Assembly: GCF_020037125.1 (NCBI RefSeq)
Contig: NZ_JAIQDG010000043.1
Location: forward strand, 1 to 64,000
DNA from: Myxococcus sp. RHSTA-1-4
Lineage (GTDB): Bacteria; Myxococcota; Myxococcia; Myxococcales; Myxococcaceae
Length of the DNA: 64,000 nt
Direction of reading: 5' to 3'
Shown here: piece after piece, positions 1 to 10,469 of the stretch
How the letters are laid out: every line of letters begins with the position of its first letter
How positions within the stretch are numbered: the first letter of the stretch is position 1
Program-made: the position numbers and the translations under genes
Notes under the pieces: generated by a model
The model's input: the letters and a program-made list of their open reading frames with translations, nothing else
Database searches by the model: none
What the model was told of the DNA's origin: nothing

Positions 1-3000
1 CTGGCGACCCGCCTCGTGTCTCGCGTGCGCAACGTGCTGCACGTCGAGCTGCCCCTTCGTACCCTCTTCGAGGCCCCGACCATCGCGGCGCTCGCCACGC
101 GCGTGGAGACCGCCATGCGCGCCGGCGAGGGCGTCCGCCAGCCGCCGCTCGTGCCCGTGTCCCGCACGGGAACGCTGCCGCTGTCCTTCGCGCAGCAGCG
201 CCTCTGGTTCATCGACCAGCTCGAGCCCGGCAGCGCGACGTACAACATCCCCTCCGCGTTGCGGCTGGTGGGCATCCTGGACCGCACGGCCCTGGAGCGC
301 GCCTTCGCGGAGCTGGTCCGCCGGCATGAGGCGCTGCGCACCACCTTCGTCGCGGTGCAGGGCCAGCCCGTCCAGGTCATCGCCTCCGCGTCCGGGGCCT
401 TCCCGCTCGCCACGGTGGACCTGACGGAGCAGCCCGCCGGGACGCGTGAGGCCGAGGCCCGGCGCCTCGCCGAGGCGGAAGCCCAGCGGCCCTTCGACCT
501 CGCCCAGGGGCCGCTGCTTCGCGCCACCCTGGTGCGCCTCGCCGGCGAGGACCATGTCCTGCTGCTGACGATGCACCACATCGTCTCCGACGGCTGGTCC
601 ATGGGCGTCATCGTGCGCGAGCTGACCGCGCTCTACGGCGCCTTCGTCAGCGGCCAGCCCGCGTCGCTGCCCGCGCTGCCCGTGCAGTACGCGGACTTCG
701 CGGCGTGGCAGCGCGGCTGGCTGCAAGACCAGGCCCTGGAGGCGCAGCTCTCCTGGTGGCGTGAGCAGCTCGGTGGCGCTCCCGCCGCCCTGGAGCTGCC
801 CACGGACAGGCCCTACCCGGCCGTGCCGTCCCGCCGCGGTGCCTCCGTGCCCGTGTCGCTCCCGGCGGCCCTCTCCGAGTCCCTGGAGGTCCTCGCCCGC
901 CGCGAGGGCGCCACGCCCTTCATGCTGCTGCTGGCGGGCTTCCAGACGCTGCTGGCCCGCTACTCCGGCCAGGACGACATCTCCGTCGGTTCGCCCATCG
1001 CCGGCCGCAACCGCTCGGAGACGGAGGGCCTCATCGGCTTCTTCGTCAACACGCTGGTCCTGCGCACCCGCGTCGCTGGAGCGCTCCCCTTCCGCGAGCT
1101 GCTGGCCCGCGTCCGGGAGACGACGCTCGGTGCCTACGCGCACCAGGACGTGCCCTTCGAGAAGCTCGTCGAGGAGCTGCAGCCCGCGCGCGACACGCGC
1201 CGCACGCCGTTCTTCCAGGTGATGTTCACCTTGCAGAACGTGCCCATGGACACGGCCGCCGGCTCCGGCCAGGGCCAGGGGGCGCTCGCCATCCGTCCGC
1301 TCGAGGTCGAAGGCGGCACGGAGAAGTTCGAGCTGACGCTGGCGCTCACGCGTACGCCGTCGGGCTTCGAGGGCGTGTTCAGCTACGCCACGGACCTGTT
1401 CGACGCAGCCACCATCCAGCGGATGAGCGAGCAGCTTCGCCTGCTGCTGGAGGGCATCGCCGCCAACCCCGGGCAGCGCGTGTCGGAGCTGCCGCTGCTG
1501 TCCGAGCTCGACCGGGCCCGGGTGCTGGTGTCCTTCAACGACACGGCCGTGTCCTACCCGCGCGAGGCCACCGTCCACGCGCTCTTCTCGGCGCAGGCAG
1601 CGCGCACGCCGGACGCGGTGGCGCTCGACTTCGAGGGCCAGCGGATGACGTACCGCCAGCTTGAGGCGCGCTCCAACCAGCTCGCGCGCAGGCTGCGTGA
1701 AGCGGGAGTCCGGCCGGGAGTCCTCGCCGGTCTCTCCTCAGAGCGCTCGCTGGAGATGGTGGTGGCGATGCTGGCCACCCTCAAGGCGGGCGGCGGCTAC
1801 CTGCCGCTGGACACGTCCTACCCGCGCGAGCGCCTCGCCTTCATGGTCGAGGACGCGCGGCCCGCGGTGGTGCTGGCACAGCGCAAGCTCACCGACCGCC
1901 TGCCGGCCGGGGCCCGAGTGCTCGTGCTGGAAGACATGCTGGCGTCGCTGGACGGCGTGTCCACGGACGCCGTGGACTCGGCGGTGGGCCCGGAGACTCC
2001 GGCCTACGTCATGTACACCTCCGGCTCCACGGGCCGGCCCAAGGGCGTGCTGATTCCCCACCGCGGCATCGTCCGCCTGGTGATGGGCGCCACCTACGTC
2101 CACTTCGGTCCGGAGGAGACCTTCCTCCAGCTCGCGCCCATCTCCTTCGACGCGTCCACCTTCGAGCTGTGGGGCGCGCTGCTGCACGGCTCGCGGCTGG
2201 TCATCTACCCGCCGCAGACGCCGTCGCTGCACGAGCTGGCGCGCTTCATCTCCTCGAACGCCATCTCCACCCTCTTCCTCACCACCGCCCTCTACGACCA
2301 GATGATGGCGCAGCATCCGGAGTCCCTGGATGGCGTGCGCCAGCTCCTGGCCGGTGGTGAGGTGATGCCGGTGGCGCGCGTCCACCAGCGCCTGGAGCGC
2401 GGCCGCTCGCTCCTGCACGTGTACGGCCCCACGGAGAGCACCACCTTCGCCACCTGCGACGAAATCACCTCCGCTTCGCAGGTCGGGGCCACCGCCTCCA
2501 TCGGCCGGCCCATCGCCAACACCACCGTGTACCTGCTCGACGGCCACCTGCGGCCGGTGCCCATGGGCGTGCGCGGCGAGCTGTACCTTGGCGATGACGG
2601 CCTCGCGCTGGGCTACCTGCACCGGCCGGAGCTGACGGCCGAGCGCTTCGTGCCCGACCCGTTCTCGTCCGTCCCCGGCGCGCGCATGTACCGCACGGGC
2701 GACGTGGCGCGCTGGCTGCCCGACGGCCGCCTCGAGTTCTCCGGCCGTGCCGACACGCAGGTGAAGCTGCGTGGCTTCCGCATCGAGCCGGGCGAAATCG
2801 AGTCCGCCCTGCTCCAGCACCCGGGCGTGCGCGAGGCGGTCGTCGCCGTGCGTGAGGACGTGCCCGGCGACAAGCGCCTGGTGGCCTACGCCGTGCCCCA
2901 GCCGGGCCAGCCGCTCGAGGCGAAGGCCCTGCGCGAGCACCTCGCCGCGCGGGTGCCCGAGTACATGGTGCCCTCCGCCTTCGTCACCCTGGAGGCCCTG

Positions 3001-6000
3001 CCCCTGTCGCCCACCGGCAAGGTGGACCGCAAGGCCCTCCCAGTCCCGGAGACCTCCGCCTCCAGCGAGGACTCCTACGTCGCGCCCTCCACGCCCACCG
3101 AGGAGCTGCTCGCTTCGCTCTGGGCCGAGGTGCTCCACGTCGCCAGGGTGGGTGCACGGGACGACTTCTTCGAGCTGGGTGGCCACTCGCTGCTGGCCAC
3201 GCAGGTCATCTCGCGCATCCGCGACACCTTCCATGTGGAGCTGCCGCTGCGCGACCTGTTCGAGGCGCCCACCCTCGCGGCCCTCGCCGCGCGTGTCGAC
3301 GCCGCCGTGCGCAGGGGCCACGGGCTCCAGGCCCCGCCGCTGGTGCCCGTGCCTCGCACGGGAGCGCTGCCGCTGTCCTTCGCGCAGCAGCGCCTGTGGT
3401 TCCTCGACCAGCTCGAGCCGGGGAGCTCCGCCTACAACATCCCCTCCGCCCTGCGGCTGATGGGCGTCCTGGACCTGAAGGCGCTGGAGCGTGCCTTCAC
3501 GGAGCTGGTCCGCCGTCACGAGTCGCTGCGCACCACCTTCGTCGCCACCGACGGACAGCCCACACAGGTCATCTTCCCGCCCGTGGACTTCCCGCTCGGC
3601 ACGGTGGACCTGACGGAGCTTCCCGCCGGGGAGCGCGAGGCCGAGGCCCACCAGCTCGCGGAGCAGGAGCTCCGGCGTCCGTTCAACCTCGCCCACGGGC
3701 CGCTGCTGCGCGCCATGCTCATGAGGCTCGCCGACACGGAGCACGTCCTGGTGCTGACGATGCACCACATCGTCTCCGACGGCTGGTCCATGGGCGTCCT
3801 CGTCCGGGAGCTGACCGCGCTCTACGCGGCGTACTCGGAGGGCCGTCCCTCGCCGCTGCCCGAGCTGCCCGTGCAGTACGCGGACTTCGCGGCGTGGCAG
3901 CGCGGCTGGCTGCACGGCGACGCGCTGGAGTCCCAGCTCGGCTGGTGGCGTGAGCAGCTCGGTGGCGCCCCCGCGGGCCTGGAGCTGCCCACGGACAGGC
4001 CGCACCCGGCCGTGCCTTCGCGCCGTGGTGCCTCCGTGCCCGTGTCGCTGGCCGGCCCCGTCGCCGAGGCCCTGGAAGCCCTCGCCCGCCGCGAGGGTGT
4101 CACCCCGTTCATGCTGCTGCTGGCGGGCTTCCAGACGCTGCTGGCCCGCTACTCCGGCCAGGACGACATCTCCGTCGGTTCGCCCATCGCCGGCCGCAAC
4201 CGCTCGGAGACGGAAGGCATCATCGGCTTCTTCGTCAACACGCTCGTCCTGCGCACCCGCATGGGGGCGGAGCAGACGTTCCGCCAGCTCCTCGCGAAGG
4301 TACGGGAGACGACGCTGGGCGCCTACGCGCACCAGGACGTGCCCTTCGAGAAGCTCGTCGAGGAGCTGCAGCCGTCCCGCGACCTGCGCCGCACGCCGCT
4401 CTTCCAGGTGATGTTCACCTTGCAGAACGTGCCCCAGGCGTCCTCGGGTCAGGCCTCCCAGTCCAGCGGCGCCAACGGCCTCTCCATGAAGGGCTTCGAC
4501 GCCCAGGCGCAGAGCTCGAAATTCGAGCTGACGCTGGGCCTGGCGCGCACTCCCAATGGCTACGAGGGCGGCCTCGACTACGCGGTGGACCTCTTCGAGG
4601 CCGCCACCGTGGAGCGCATGGCCGGCCACCTCCGCACGCTGCTGGCCGCCGCCGTGGCCGAGCCCGACACGCGGCTCGCGGACCTGCCGCTCCTCTCCGG
4701 CGCGGAGCGCGAGCATCTCCTGGTGAAGTGGAACGACACCCGGATGCCCGTGGAGCGCGAGGCCTGCCTGCACACCCTCTTCGAGGCGCAGGCGGACAGG
4801 ACGCCCGACGCGCTCGCGGTGGAGTCCGGCAACGACCGGCTCTCCTTCCGGGAGCTGGACCGCAGGGCCACGCAGCTCGCCTGGCACCTGCGCTCGCTGG
4901 GCGTCGGTCCCGACGTGCCCGTCGCGATGTGCCTGGAGCGCTCCACCCTCCAGCTCGTGGCGGTGCTCGGCATCCTCAAGGCCGGTGGTGCCTACGTGCC
5001 GTTGGATCCGAAGTACCCGCGCTCGCGCCTGGACTTCCTCGTCCGCGACGTGCGCGCCCCGGTGCTCGTCACCGACTCGCGCCTGCGCGCCTCGCTGGGC
5101 CTGGAGGCTCCGGCCGTCGTCTGCCTGGACACGGACGGCAAGCACCTGGACGCGCAGCCCACGCGGCGCCCCGACGTGGCGGTGGGCCTGGGCAACCTCG
5201 CCTACGTCCTCTACACGTCCGGCTCCACGGGCACGCCGAAGGGCGTGATGATTGCGCACCGCTCGGTGGCCAACCTGCGCGCCGCGCTGGCCTCCACGGT
5301 GTACGCCGGGGTGAATGGCCCGCTGCGGGTGAGCGTCAACGCGCCGCTGTCCTTCGACGCGTCCGTCAAGCAGCTCATCCAGCTCGTGGACGGCCACGCG
5401 CTGGTCATCATCCCCGAGGAGGTGCGCACCGACGCCGAGGCTCTGCTGGCCCTGTGCGACAGGCTGGACGTGCTCGACATCTCGCCCTCGCTGCTCAAGC
5501 TGCTGCTGCGCGCGGGGCTGGCGGAGAAGAAGGCGGGTGGCCCCAGCCGGGTGCTGGTGGGCGGCGAGGCGCTGGACGCGGAGACGTGGGCGGTGCTGGC
5601 CACGCATCCGTCCACGCGCTTCTTCAACGTCTACGGCCCCACCGAGTGCACGGTGGACGCCACCGTGGCCCTGGCCTCCGGCGCCCCCGAGCGTCCGACG
5701 CTGGGCGGGCCGCTCTCCAACGTGCGCCTGTACGTCCTGGACGAGACGCTGCGCCCGGTGCCGGTGGGAGTCGCCGGTGAGCTGTTCATCGGCGGCGCGG
5801 GCGTGGGCCGTGGCTACTGGCGCCGGCCCGACCTGACGGCGGAGAAGTTCATCCCCGACGCCTTGTCCAGCGAGCCGGGCGCGCGCCTGTACCGCACGGG
5901 AGACCGCGTGCGCTGGCGCGCGGACGGCCGCGTGGAGTACCTGGGCCGCACCGACTTCCAGGTGAAGGTGCGCGGCTTCCGCATCGAGACGGGCGAAATC

Positions 6001-7353
6001 GAGTCCGTGCTGCGCCAGCACCCGGCGGTGGCCGACGCGGTGGTGATGGCCCGCGAGGACGTGCCCGGCGACGTGCGCCTGGTGGCGTACGCCGTGGCCA
6101 GGGCGAATCAGTCCGTGGAGCCCGAGGTCCTCTCCCGCTTCGCGCGGGAGCGCCTGCCGGACTTCATGGTGCCCTCGCACGTCATGGTGCTGGACGCCTT
6201 CAAGCTCTCCGCCAACGGCAAGGTGGACCGCAAGGCGCTGCCGGTGCCGGGACGCGAGCGGACCACCACACGCGCCCTCGTCGCCCCGCGCGACGCGCTG
6301 GAGCTGCAGCTCGTGCGGCTCTGGGAGGAGGTGCTGGGCGTCTCGCCGCTTGGAATCGACGACGACTTCTTCACCCTCGGTGGCCACTCGCTGCTGGCGG
6401 TGAGGCTGATGTCGCGAGTCCAGCAGCAGCTTGGCCGCGGCCTGCCGCTGGCCTCGCTGTTCGGGGGCGCCACGGTGGAGCGCATCGCGCGGCTGCTGCG
6501 CGAGGAGGCGCCTGCCCGGCCCTGGTCGCCGCTGGTGCCCCTCAACACTGCGGGCACCCGTCCGCCGCTGTTCCTCGTGCACCCGATTGGTGGCGGCGTC
6601 CTCGGCTACTCGGAGCTGGCCCAGCGGCTGGGAGCGGACCAGCCGCTCTACGCCCTCCAGGCTCCGGGCGTGGACGGGGGCGGCGCGCCGCTCGAGTCCA
6701 TCGAGCAGCTGGCCACCCTCTACATCGAAGCCCTCCGCACCGTTCAGCCCTCCGGGCCCTACCACCTGGGCGGCTGGTCCTTCGGCGGAACGGTGGCGCA
6801 CGAGATGGCACGCCAGCTCCAGGCCCGCGGCGAGGAGGTGGCGCTGGTCGCGCTCATCGACTCCTCGGCCCTGCCCCGGACGGTGGACCTGTCGCCGTCG
6901 GCGGTGACGGCGGCCTTCGCGCGGGACATCGCCCTCATGGCCGGGCTGGAGCTCCCGCAGCCGGAGGAGGTGCTCGCGCGCATGGCGCCGGGTGCCCTCA
7001 TGGACCTGCTGCTGGAGGAGGCCCGCGAGGCCCACATCCTCCAGGGCGTGCCTCGCGAGCGGCTGGAGGCGCTCCGTGGCGTCTTCGAGAGCCACCGGAA
7101 GGCCCTGGCGCGCTACGTGCCGGCGCCGCACACGGTGCCGCTGACCCTGCTGAACGCCGTCGACTCACTCCCGGGACAGGGGGACCGCGGCTGGGCCTCC
7201 CTGACCTCTGGCGGGCTCGCCCTGCATGAGGTACCCGGTAACCACTACACCCTGTTGCGGTCTCCCCACGTGGAAACACTGGCCCGCACGCTGCGCGAGT
7301 GCCTGGACGCGGTCTCCGCTTCCAACCCGCCTTCCACCCAGGAGAGCGCATGA
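1..7353 (+). CDS. NRPS, 5'-truncated: (T)-C-A-T-C-A-T-TE
   Basis: Terminal part of a nonribosomal peptide synthetase; the reading frame is open from base 1, so the gene starts outside the window. Domains by residue from base 1: tail of a T domain (1-35); C (about 58-500, HHIVSDGW near 192); A (TSGSTG near 673); T (GGHSL near 1060); C (HHIVSDGW near 1254); A (TSGSTG near 1739); T (GGHSL near 2127); thioesterase (about 2180-2440) with Ser in GWSFGG near 2259 and a C-terminal His in GNHYTL near 2413. Pocket residues aligned by eye to GrsA give DAFFLGVTF(K) for the first A domain, which resembles Ile/Val codes, and DAKDLGVVD(K) for the second, which matches known Glu codes. The TE releases the chain by hydrolysis or macrocyclisation. 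The stop overlaps the exporter start (ATGA). Substrate calls are inference. Confidence 0.95.
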   Translation: MATRLVSRVRNVLHVELPLRTLFEAPTIAALATRVETAMRAGEGVRQPPLVPVSRTGTLPLSFAQQRLWFIDQLEPGSATYNIPSALRLVGILDRTALERAFAELVRRHEALRTTFVAVQGQPVQVIASASGAFPLATVDLTEQPAGTREAEARRLAEAEAQRPFDLAQGPLLRATLVRLAGEDHVLLLTMHHIVSDGWSMGVIVRELTALYGAFVSGQPASLPALPVQYADFAAWQRGWLQDQALEAQLSWWREQLGGAPAALELPTDRPYPAVPSRRGASVPVSLPAALSESLEVLARREGATPFMLLLAGFQTLLARYSGQDDISVGSPIAGRNRSETEGLIGFFVNTLVLRTRVAGALPFRELLARVRETTLGAYAHQDVPFEKLVEELQPARDTRRTPFFQVMFTLQNVPMDTAAGSGQGQGALAIRPLEVEGGTEKFELTLALTRTPSGFEGVFSYATDLFDAATIQRMSEQLRLLLEGIAANPGQRVSELPLLSELDRARVLVSFNDTAVSYPREATVHALFSAQAARTPDAVALDFEGQRMTYRQLEARSNQLARRLREAGVRPGVLAGLSSERSLEMVVAMLATLKAGGGYLPLDTSYPRERLAFMVEDARPAVVLAQRKLTDRLPAGARVLVLEDMLASLDGVSTDAVDSAVGPETPAYVMYTSGSTGRPKGVLIPHRGIVRLVMGATYVHFGPEETFLQLAPISFDASTFELWGALLHGSRLVIYPPQTPSLHELARFISSNAISTLFLTTALYDQMMAQHPESLDGVRQLLAGGEVMPVARVHQRLERGRSLLHVYGPTESTTFATCDEITSASQVGATASIGRPIANTTVYLLDGHLRPVPMGVRGELYLGDDGLALGYLHRPELTAERFVPDPFSSVPGARMYRTGDVARWLPDGRLEFSGRADTQVKLRGFRIEPGEIESALLQHPGVREAVVAVREDVPGDKRLVAYAVPQPGQPLEAKALREHLAARVPEYMVPSAFVTLEALPLSPTGKVDRKALPVPETSASSEDSYVAPSTPTEELLASLWAEVLHVARVGARDDFFELGGHSLLATQVISRIRDTFHVELPLRDLFEAPTLAALAARVDAAVRRGHGLQAPPLVPVPRTGALPLSFAQQRLWFLDQLEPGSSAYNIPSALRLMGVLDLKALERAFTELVRRHESLRTTFVATDGQPTQVIFPPVDFPLGTVDLTELPAGEREAEAHQLAEQELRRPFNLAHGPLLRAMLMRLADTEHVLVLTMHHIVSDGWSMGVLVRELTALYAAYSEGRPSPLPELPVQYADFAAWQRGWLHGDALESQLGWWREQLGGAPAGLELPTDRPHPAVPSRRGASVPVSLAGPVAEALEALARREGVTPFMLLLAGFQTLLARYSGQDDISVGSPIAGRNRSETEGIIGFFVNTLVLRTRMGAEQTFRQLLAKVRETTLGAYAHQDVPFEKLVEELQPSRDLRRTPLFQVMFTLQNVPQASSGQASQSSGANGLSMKGFDAQAQSSKFELTLGLARTPNGYEGGLDYAVDLFEAATVERMAGHLRTLLAAAVAEPDTRLADLPLLSGAEREHLLVKWNDTRMPVEREACLHTLFEAQADRTPDALAVESGNDRLSFRELDRRATQLAWHLRSLGVGPDVPVAMCLERSTLQLVAVLGILKAGGAYVPLDPKYPRSRLDFLVRDVRAPVLVTDSRLRASLGLEAPAVVCLDTDGKHLDAQPTRRPDVAVGLGNLAYVLYTSGSTGTPKGVMIAHRSVANLRAALASTVYAGVNGPLRVSVNAPLSFDASVKQLIQLVDGHALVIIPEEVRTDAEALLALCDRLDVLDISPSLLKLLLRAGLAEKKAGGPSRVLVGGEALDAETWAVLATHPSTRFFNVYGPTECTVDATVALASGAPERPTLGGPLSNVRLYVLDETLRPVPVGVAGELFIGGAGVGRGYWRRPDLTAEKFIPDALSSEPGARLYRTGDRVRWRADGRVEYLGRTDFQVKVRGFRIETGEIESVLRQHPAVADAVVMAREDVPGDVRLVAYAVARANQSVEPEVLSRFARERLPDFMVPSHVMVLDAFKLSANGKVDRKALPVPGRERTTTRALVAPRDALELQLVRLWEEVLGVSPLGIDDDFFTLGGHSLLAVRLMSRVQQQLGRGLPLASLFGGATVERIARLLREEAPARPWSPLVPLNTAGTRPPLFLVHPIGGGVLGYSELAQRLGADQPLYALQAPGVDGGGAPLESIEQLATLYIEALRTVQPSGPYHLGGWSFGGTVAHEMARQLQARGEEVALVALIDSSALPRTVDLSPSAVTAAFARDIALMAGLELPQPEEVLARMAPGALMDLLLEEAREAHILQGVPRERLEALRGVFESHRKALARYVPAPHTVPLTLLNAVDSLPGQGDRGWASLTSGGLALHEVPGNHYTLLRSPHVETLARTLRECLDAVSASNPPSTQESA

Positions 7354-8978
7354 GGCTCCTTCGTTTCCTGCTCGGTCAGTCCCGCTTCCTGGTGATTCTG
7401 TCCGTCGTCTGCGGCCTCCTCGCGGGCGCGGCCACCACCGGCCTGCTGTCGATGATTCACGAGATGCTCACCGTGTCCGGAGGTGACGCGGTCCAGCTCG
7501 CCTGGCGCTTCGGCGGCTTCTGCGTGGTGGCGTTGGCGGCCCGCGTCGCGTCGCAGCTCTCGCTCACCCGCTTGCAGCTCGAGGCGGTGTACGCGCTCCG
7601 ACTGAGCTTCAGCCGGCGCATGATGGCCACGCCGCTGCGCAAGCTGGAGGAGTCCGGGGCCCACAAGCTGCTGGCCATGCTGACCGACGACGTGCAGAAC
7701 CTGGGCGAGAGCCTCTGGATGCTGCCCACCATGGTCATCAACCTGGCGCTCGTCATCGGCAGCATGGGGTACATGGCCTGGCTGTCCTGGAAGCTGTTCC
7801 TCGTCTTCCTGGGGCTGATGGCGGTGGGCCTGTTGACCTACTGGCTGCCGGCGGTGCCGGCCTTCGGGCTCTTCGAGAAGGCCCGCCTCGTCAACGACCA
7901 GGTCTTCAAGCACCTGCGCTCGCTCACCATCGGCATGAAGGAGCTGAAGCTGCACCGCGAGCGCCGTGAGTCCTTCATGCGGCAGAACCTGGAGGGCGCC
8001 TCCGGCGAGCTGAAGGAGCTCCAGTGGCGGGTGAACCAGCGGCTCGTCCTCACCAACAGCTGGGGGCTGCTGTTCTTCTTCATCGTCATCGGCCTGCTGC
8101 TGATGGTCGTCCCCCGCTTCCTGCCGGTGAGCCCCAGCGAGCTGGTGGCCTACACCCTGGTGGTGCTGTACCTGCAGCAGCCGCTCGAGTCGCTCACCAA
8201 CATCGTGCCCATGGTGGGACGCGGCAACGTGTCCCTGGCCCGGCTGGAGTCCCTCGCCTTCCAGGGCGGCGACGACGGCGGTCCGGTGCGGCCCGCCCTG
8301 CCGCCGCCGCGCTCCAGCTTCCAGCGCATCGAGCTGCGCGGCGTCACGCACAGCTACCACCGCGAGCAGGAGGACGAGCGCTTCACGCTGGGCCCCATCG
8401 ACCTGTCGCTCGAGCGCGGCGAGGTGGTGTTCCTGGTGGGAGGCAACGGCAGCGGCAAGACGACGCTCGCCAAGCTGGTAACGGGCCTGTACTTCCCGGA
8501 GAGCGGCGAGATCCGCCTCAACGGCGAGCGCGTGGAGGCGTCCGCGCAGGAGCCGTACCGCGAGCACTTCGCCACCGTCTTCTCCGACTTCCACCTGTTC
8601 GACACGCTGCTCGGGCTGCCGCCGTCGCTTCGGGACGGGAAGGCCGAGGAGTACCTGCGGCGCCTGCACCTGGACAAGAAGGTCACCGTCCGGGACGGCA
8701 GGCTGTCCACGCTGGACCTGTCCACCGGCCAGCGCAAGCGGCTGGCGCTGCTGGTGGCGTGGCTGGAGGACCGGCCCGTGTACGTCTTCGACGAGTGGGC
8801 CGCGGACCAGGACCCCACCTTCAAGGAGGTCTTCTACGAGCAGCTCCTCCCCGAGCTGAAGCGTGAGGGCCGCGCGGTGCTCGTCATCAGCCACGACAAC
8901 CGGTACTTCCACGTGGCCGACCGCATCCTCCGGCTCGAGTCCGGCAAGCTGCTGTCCCCGGAGAGCCAGGCGGCGTGA
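7350..8978 (+). CDS. Cyclic-peptide export ABC transporter (SyrD/PvdE type)
   Basis: Fused permease-ATPase half-transporter of 542 residues, expected in the inner membrane. The N-terminal 320 residues carry several hydrophobic segments. The C-terminal ATPase has Walker A GGNGSGKTT, a signature written STGQRKRLAL, and Walker B ending FDEWAADQDP; these are typical of the cyclic-peptide transporter family that includes PvdE and SyrD. The ATG at 7350 overlaps the NRPS stop (ATGA), so translation is probably coupled and the likely cargo is the peptide released by that TE. A paralogue with the same architecture lies at 41685-43325. The reading frame is open further upstream, but the coupled ATG is the better start. 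Confidence 0.93.
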   Translation: MRLLRFLLGQSRFLVILSVVCGLLAGAATTGLLSMIHEMLTVSGGDAVQLAWRFGGFCVVALAARVASQLSLTRLQLEAVYALRLSFSRRMMATPLRKLEESGAHKLLAMLTDDVQNLGESLWMLPTMVINLALVIGSMGYMAWLSWKLFLVFLGLMAVGLLTYWLPAVPAFGLFEKARLVNDQVFKHLRSLTIGMKELKLHRERRESFMRQNLEGASGELKELQWRVNQRLVLTNSWGLLFFFIVIGLLLMVVPRFLPVSPSELVAYTLVVLYLQQPLESLTNIVPMVGRGNVSLARLESLAFQGGDDGGPVRPALPPPRSSFQRIELRGVTHSYHREQEDERFTLGPIDLSLERGEVVFLVGGNGSGKTTLAKLVTGLYFPESGEIRLNGERVEASAQEPYREHFATVFSDFHLFDTLLGLPPSLRDGKAEEYLRRLHLDKKVTVRDGRLSTLDLSTGQRKRLALLVAWLEDRPVYVFDEWAADQDPTFKEVFYEQLLPELKREGRAVLVISHDNRYFHVADRILRLESGKLLSPESQAA

Positions 8979-9000
8979 GCCGGGCCCTGGGAGGCCCGGC
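8979..9000. terminator. Hairpin between convergent genes, possible bidirectional terminator
   Basis: A perfect 8-bp inverted repeat (GCCGGGCC at 8979-8986, GGCCCGGC at 8993-9000) with a 6-nt loop starts at the stop of the exporter gene and lies 17 bp from the stop of the convergent glycosyltransferase. There is no clear T tract, so the terminator role is inferred from structure and position. Confidence 0.5.
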
Positions 9001-9016
9001 ACCACCCCGGAGGGCC

Positions 9017-10459
9017 TTAGAGGCCCACGTCGTAGCCCCTGGGCCGGAGCGTCAGCACGGCCCGGGAGAACAGCCCCTGGAGCAGGTCCGTGTCGGCCTC
9101 TCCGAGGCCGCGCAGCACCTCTCCGATGGGCTGCCCCTCGGCCTCGCGCAGCATCCCCAGCTCGCGCGGCTCGAGGGTGAGCCGCTCGAAGTCGCTGACG
9201 ACGCGGCCCGTCTCCGCGTCGATCTGCCGGACGATGGGACTGCGCAGGACCCGCAGTGACTCGAAGGGCTCCGGCTCCGGCAACGGCTGCTCCAGGCGCG
9301 CCAGGCAGGCCCGCCAGGTCCGGGAGAAGGCCTCGCGGCCGAAGTGGCGCAGGACGTACTCGCGCCCGCGCGCACAATCGCGGGTGACGCCCTCTCGCGA
9401 GCGGACGTCCCCGATGATGGCCCTGGCGACCTCCTGGAAGGCGGAGGGGTCACCAAAGGCCATGTCCACGCTCTCGATGACGCGAACGCCGTGTTCCGGC
9501 GGGACGTTGTGCCGGTTGTTGCCAATGCCGTTCGTGTAGACGGGGCACCCGTGGAAGACGGACTCCAGCGGGTAGAACCCGAAGGGCTCGGGGTAGACGT
9601 TGTACGAGAGGCCGAACTTCGCGAGCTTGAAGAACTGGAAGAGCGCCGGCTGGCTGAGGAACCGCACGGGGATGAGCAGGTCGCCCACCGTCATGCCCAG
9701 CGCCTCCAGCAGGGAGCGCGGTCCGGTCATGTCCAGCGGGAAGCCATGGCCGAAGGAGTAGTCGATGAGCGCGAAGTCCTCCGCGTCGACCACCAGGCGG
9801 TAGCGGGGCCCGCCCTCCTCGCGTGACATCAGGTTGAGGTGGACGAGGATGTTGAGGACGGCATACCAGTCCGGCTTGCGCGGCTGGAGCGCGTGGCCGA
9901 CGACGTCTCCGGCCTCGATGGACCGGACGATCTGCTCCGGCAGCTCCGCGCCCAGCATGCGCTCGTCACCCTTGCTGTCGGCGACACAGGGAAGCCCCGC
10001 GGCGAAGTCGCTCACCTTGTAGAAGCCCTGCGGGTCCAGGCACTTGCGCCGGCGCATGTCGGGCATCGTGAGCAGGGAGACCAGCACCTCCCGCATGTAG
10101 CGCGAGTAGGCGCAGTATTGATTCACGGCGGGGTTGTCCAACCAGAGGTTCTGTCCGCCGATGAGCCCGTGGAACACCACCAGCGACTGCTTCGCGACCG
10201 CCGGACCCGGAGGGCGGATCCACAGTCCCTGATCGCAGAAGATGGCGAGGTCCGCCGGAGGGCGCCCCTGAAGCTGGCGCGCGCGGTCCGCGGTGGCGAC
10301 CGGCATGAGCATGTCGGCGCGGCCCAGCCGGTGCTTGTAGAAGGGAGTGACCTCCGCGCCGAGCTGCTTCAGCTCCTCCTGGATGAGCCCGTTGATGACG
10401 CCAGACGCCGTCCGGAATGGCTCCGACTCCACGAACATGTTGACCCGCTGCAACGTCAT
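9017..10459 (-). CDS. Glycosyltransferase, GT-B fold (GT4-like)
   Basis: Predicted soluble glycosyltransferase of 480 residues. The C-terminal half contains an EPFGFYPLE stretch that fits the EX7E motif of retaining GT-B enzymes. It is followed by a conserved-looking HGCPVYTNGIGNN segment. The last 100 residues form an extension I cannot assign. I chose ATG at 10459 because GAGGAG lies a few bases upstream and the start is only 10 bp from the stop of the preceding NRPS; the frame runs back to 10669 but that part overlaps NRPS sequence and looks unlike the family. Last gene of the 30-kb minus-strand operon, so it probably glycosylates that operon's peptide. Sugar donor and acceptor cannot be read. 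Confidence 0.82.
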   Translation of the reverse strand: MTLQRVNMFVESEPFRTASGVINGLIQEELKQLGAEVTPFYKHRLGRADMLMPVATADRARQLQGRPPADLAIFCDQGLWIRPPGPAVAKQSLVVFHGLIGGQNLWLDNPAVNQYCAYSRYMREVLVSLLTMPDMRRRKCLDPQGFYKVSDFAAGLPCVADSKGDERMLGAELPEQIVRSIEAGDVVGHALQPRKPDWYAVLNILVHLNLMSREEGGPRYRLVVDAEDFALIDYSFGHGFPLDMTGPRSLLEALGMTVGDLLIPVRFLSQPALFQFFKLAKFGLSYNVYPEPFGFYPLESVFHGCPVYTNGIGNNRHNVPPEHGVRVIESVDMAFGDPSAFQEVARAIIGDVRSREGVTRDCARGREYVLRHFGREAFSRTWRACLARLEQPLPEPEPFESLRVLRSPIVRQIDAETGRVVSDFERLTLEPRELGMLREAEGQPIGEVLRGLGEADTDLLQGLFSRAVLTLRPRGYDVGL

Positions 10460-10469
10460 CGAGTGCTCC